Assembly: GCF_000020585.3 (NCBI RefSeq)
Contig: NC_011138.3
Coordinates: forward strand, 1,457,193-1,521,192
DNA: 64,000 nt
Direction of reading: 5' to 3'
Source: Alteromonas mediterranea DE
Lineage (GTDB): Bacteria > Pseudomonadota > Gammaproteobacteria > Enterobacterales > Alteromonadaceae
Below the pieces are notes generated by a model, which had not been told where the DNA came from, did no database searches, and worked only from the letters and a program-made list of their open reading frames with translations. Shown piece by piece: positions 62,562 to 64,000 of this stretch (its first letter is position 1; the number at the start of each line of letters is the position of its first letter). The position numbers were made by a program, and so were the translations under genes.

Positions 62562-63970
62562 ATGTCGGTTGTTACACGATTTGCACCCAGCCCAACAGGC
62601 TATCTTCACGTTGGTGGCGCACGAACTGCGCTTTATTCTTGGCTTCTTGCAAAAAGTAAAGGCGGTGAATTTGTTCTTCGTATAGAAGACACAGATATTG
62701 AGCGTTCAACTGAAGAAGCAAAGCAAGCCATTCTGGACGGAATGCTGTGGTTAGGTTTAACGTGGGATATTGGTCCTATTTATCAAACTGAGCGCTTTGA
62801 CAGATACAAAGAGTTAATTCAAAAGCTATTGGACGAAGGGAAGGCGTATAAGTGCTTTATGAGTTCGGAAGAGCTTGATGCAATACGCGAGGCTCAAAAA
62901 GAGCGTGGAGAAAAACCGCGTTACCCTGGGACATGGAGAGATAGAACAGATCACTCAGAAGGTCAGCCTTTCGTTATTCGCTTCAAAAACCCGTTAGAAG
63001 GCAAGGTGGTTATTAACGACCATGTACGCGGGAAAATTGAGATAAGTAATACCGAGCTTGATGATCTGATCATCAACGTACTGACGGCACGCCTACTTAT
63101 AACTTCTGTGTTGTTGTTGACGATTGGGATATGGGCATAACCCATGTTGTTCGTGGTGAAGATCACATTAACAATACGCCACGTCAGATTAATATTCTTG
63201 AAGCATTAGGTGCGCCTATTCCCGACTATGCTCACGTATCTATGATTTTAGGCGATGATGGAAAAAAGTTGTCTAAACGCCATGGTGCGGTAAGCGTAAT
63301 GCAATACCGAGACGACGGCTTCTTGCCACAAGCGGTATTGAATTACCTTGTTAGGTTGGGGTGGTCACATGGTGACCAGGAAGTTTTCTCAGTAGATGAG
63401 ATGATTGAAAAGTTTAGCTTAGATGCAATTGGTCAATCTGCGTCGGCATTTAATACCGAAAAATTAATCTGGTTGAACCAACATTACATTAAAAGTTTAC
63501 CAGCAAGCGAAGTGGCAACACATGCAAAATGGCATTTTGATGCATTAAATGTTGATTTAACTGCAGGCCCAGCGCTTGAGTCTGTAATTGCTATTCAAGC
63601 AGATCGTGTAAAGACTCTTAAAGAGCTGGCAGAGATTTCTACGTACTTTTATCAAGACTATGATGAGTTTGACGCGAACGCGGCGAAAAAACACCTTCGT
63701 CCGGTCGCTCGAGGCCCATTAGAGCTTGTTAAAGATAAACTTATGTCGATAGAAGAGTGGAGCCCTGAAAATATTCAGGCCGCTATTAATAGTACCGCTG
63801 AAGAATTAGAAGTAGGTATGGGCAAGGTAGGTATGCCGCTACGTGTAGCAGTTACCGGGGGCGGTAATTCACCGTCTTTGGATGTTACGCTGAACCTTCT
63901 TTCAAAAGAGAAAGTTGGCGAGAGAATCGACAAAGCGCTCACTTTTATAGCAAACAGAGAAAATTCATAA
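62562..63970 (+). pseudogene. gltX: glutamyl-tRNA synthetase GltX, one-base frameshift
   Basis: Charges tRNA-Glu (and possibly tRNA-Gln indirectly). The first frame gives residues through LDDLIINV with the HIGH-like [14 protein letters not shown] motif; the second frame restarts at [19 protein letters not shown] and has the KLSKRHG signature and the full C-terminal anticodon-binding part. The protein is restored to 469 aa (E. coli 471 aa) by adding one C at about 63074, which reads ATC CAA CGT in place of ATC AAC GTA. Because gltX is normally essential and single-copy, a sequencing deletion is more likely than a true null. ATG 62562 is the start, with AGAGAG ahead. Confidence 0.9.
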
Positions 63971-63978
63971 AAAAAGCG

Positions 63979-63984
63979 TTGACA
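63979..63984 (+). promoter_or_regulatory. possible -35 of a gene beyond the window
   Basis: A perfect TTGACA lies 9 nt past the gltX stop, followed by CATGACAGGGGGGGATGC to the window end. A -10 would be beyond the end. This would fit a stable-RNA or other downstream promoter; it cannot be confirmed here. Confidence 0.3.
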
Positions 63985-64000
63985 TGACAGGGGGGGATGC

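Overview
The window looks like chromosome of a marine gammaproteobacterium of the Alteromonas / Alteromonadaceae type. This rests on moderate GC, a class II DAHP synthase, the RLAN-type ATP-grasp gene next to a GNAT-C39 peptidase fusion, several RND pumps and c-di-GMP enzymes, and Alteromonas-like proteins throughout. The genus is inferred from protein character, not from a marker-gene search. No prophage, insertion sequence, CRISPR array or rRNA gene is visible. The content is mostly housekeeping genes with some envelope and signalling functions.

Layout. 0-2.3 kb: tRNA-Lys, nadA, tRNA-Ser and a small orphan gene with a near-consensus promoter. 2.3-9.3 kb: patatin-like lipase, ketopantoate reductase family protein, OprP-type porin, large hybrid histidine kinase, VOC protein. 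9.3-17.8 kb: asd, a decayed SDR gene, cytochrome b561, a three-gene operon (outer-membrane barrel, periplasmic PBP-like protein, membrane diguanylate cyclase), a frameshifted LysR gene, a YgjP-type metallopeptidase and a CBS protein. 17.8-30.5 kb: two RND pumps with their adaptors (the first divergent from a TetR gene), a TonB-dependent siderophore receptor and a GNAT. 30.6-35.4 kb: pqiABC with a second diguanylate cyclase translationally adjacent to pqiC. 35.4-44.7 kb: unknown membrane proteins, an SDR fragment, asnS, a frameshifted Ca/Na antiporter, the ATP-grasp / GNAT-peptidase pair and DUF2937. 44.7-51 kb: the complete biotin block bioA / bioBFCD, with a BirA-like site, and pepE. 51-59.6 kb: LMW tyrosine phosphatase, btuCD-like transporter, class II DAHP synthase, an ATM1-type ABC exporter with DUF3820, moaA, GNAT. 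59.6-64 kb: a receiver-TPR protein lacking its phosphoacceptor Asp, three tandem tRNA-Val genes with a consensus promoter, a cluster of short GGACAGACAC repeats and gltX.

How genes work together. bioA and bioBFCD make the biotin pathway from malonyl-ACP methyl ester priming (BioC) to the ring (BioB). The adaptor and permease genes of each RND pump are adjacent and need a TolC encoded elsewhere. The pqi genes would form an inner-to-outer membrane lipid conduit. Two separate diguanylate cyclases sit in envelope operons, suggesting envelope state is fed into c-di-GMP.

An important caution: gltX (normally essential), the Ca/Na antiporter and lysR are each broken by one missing base, and each is restored to normal family length by adding one base. 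That pattern suggests residual one-base deletions in the assembly rather than true pseudogenes, and the odd start of the porin at 5.0 kb may have the same cause. The best candidates for lesser-known biology are the barrel/PBP/diguanylate-cyclase operon, the ATP-grasp plus GNAT-C39 pair, and the diguanylate cyclase tied to pqiABC.
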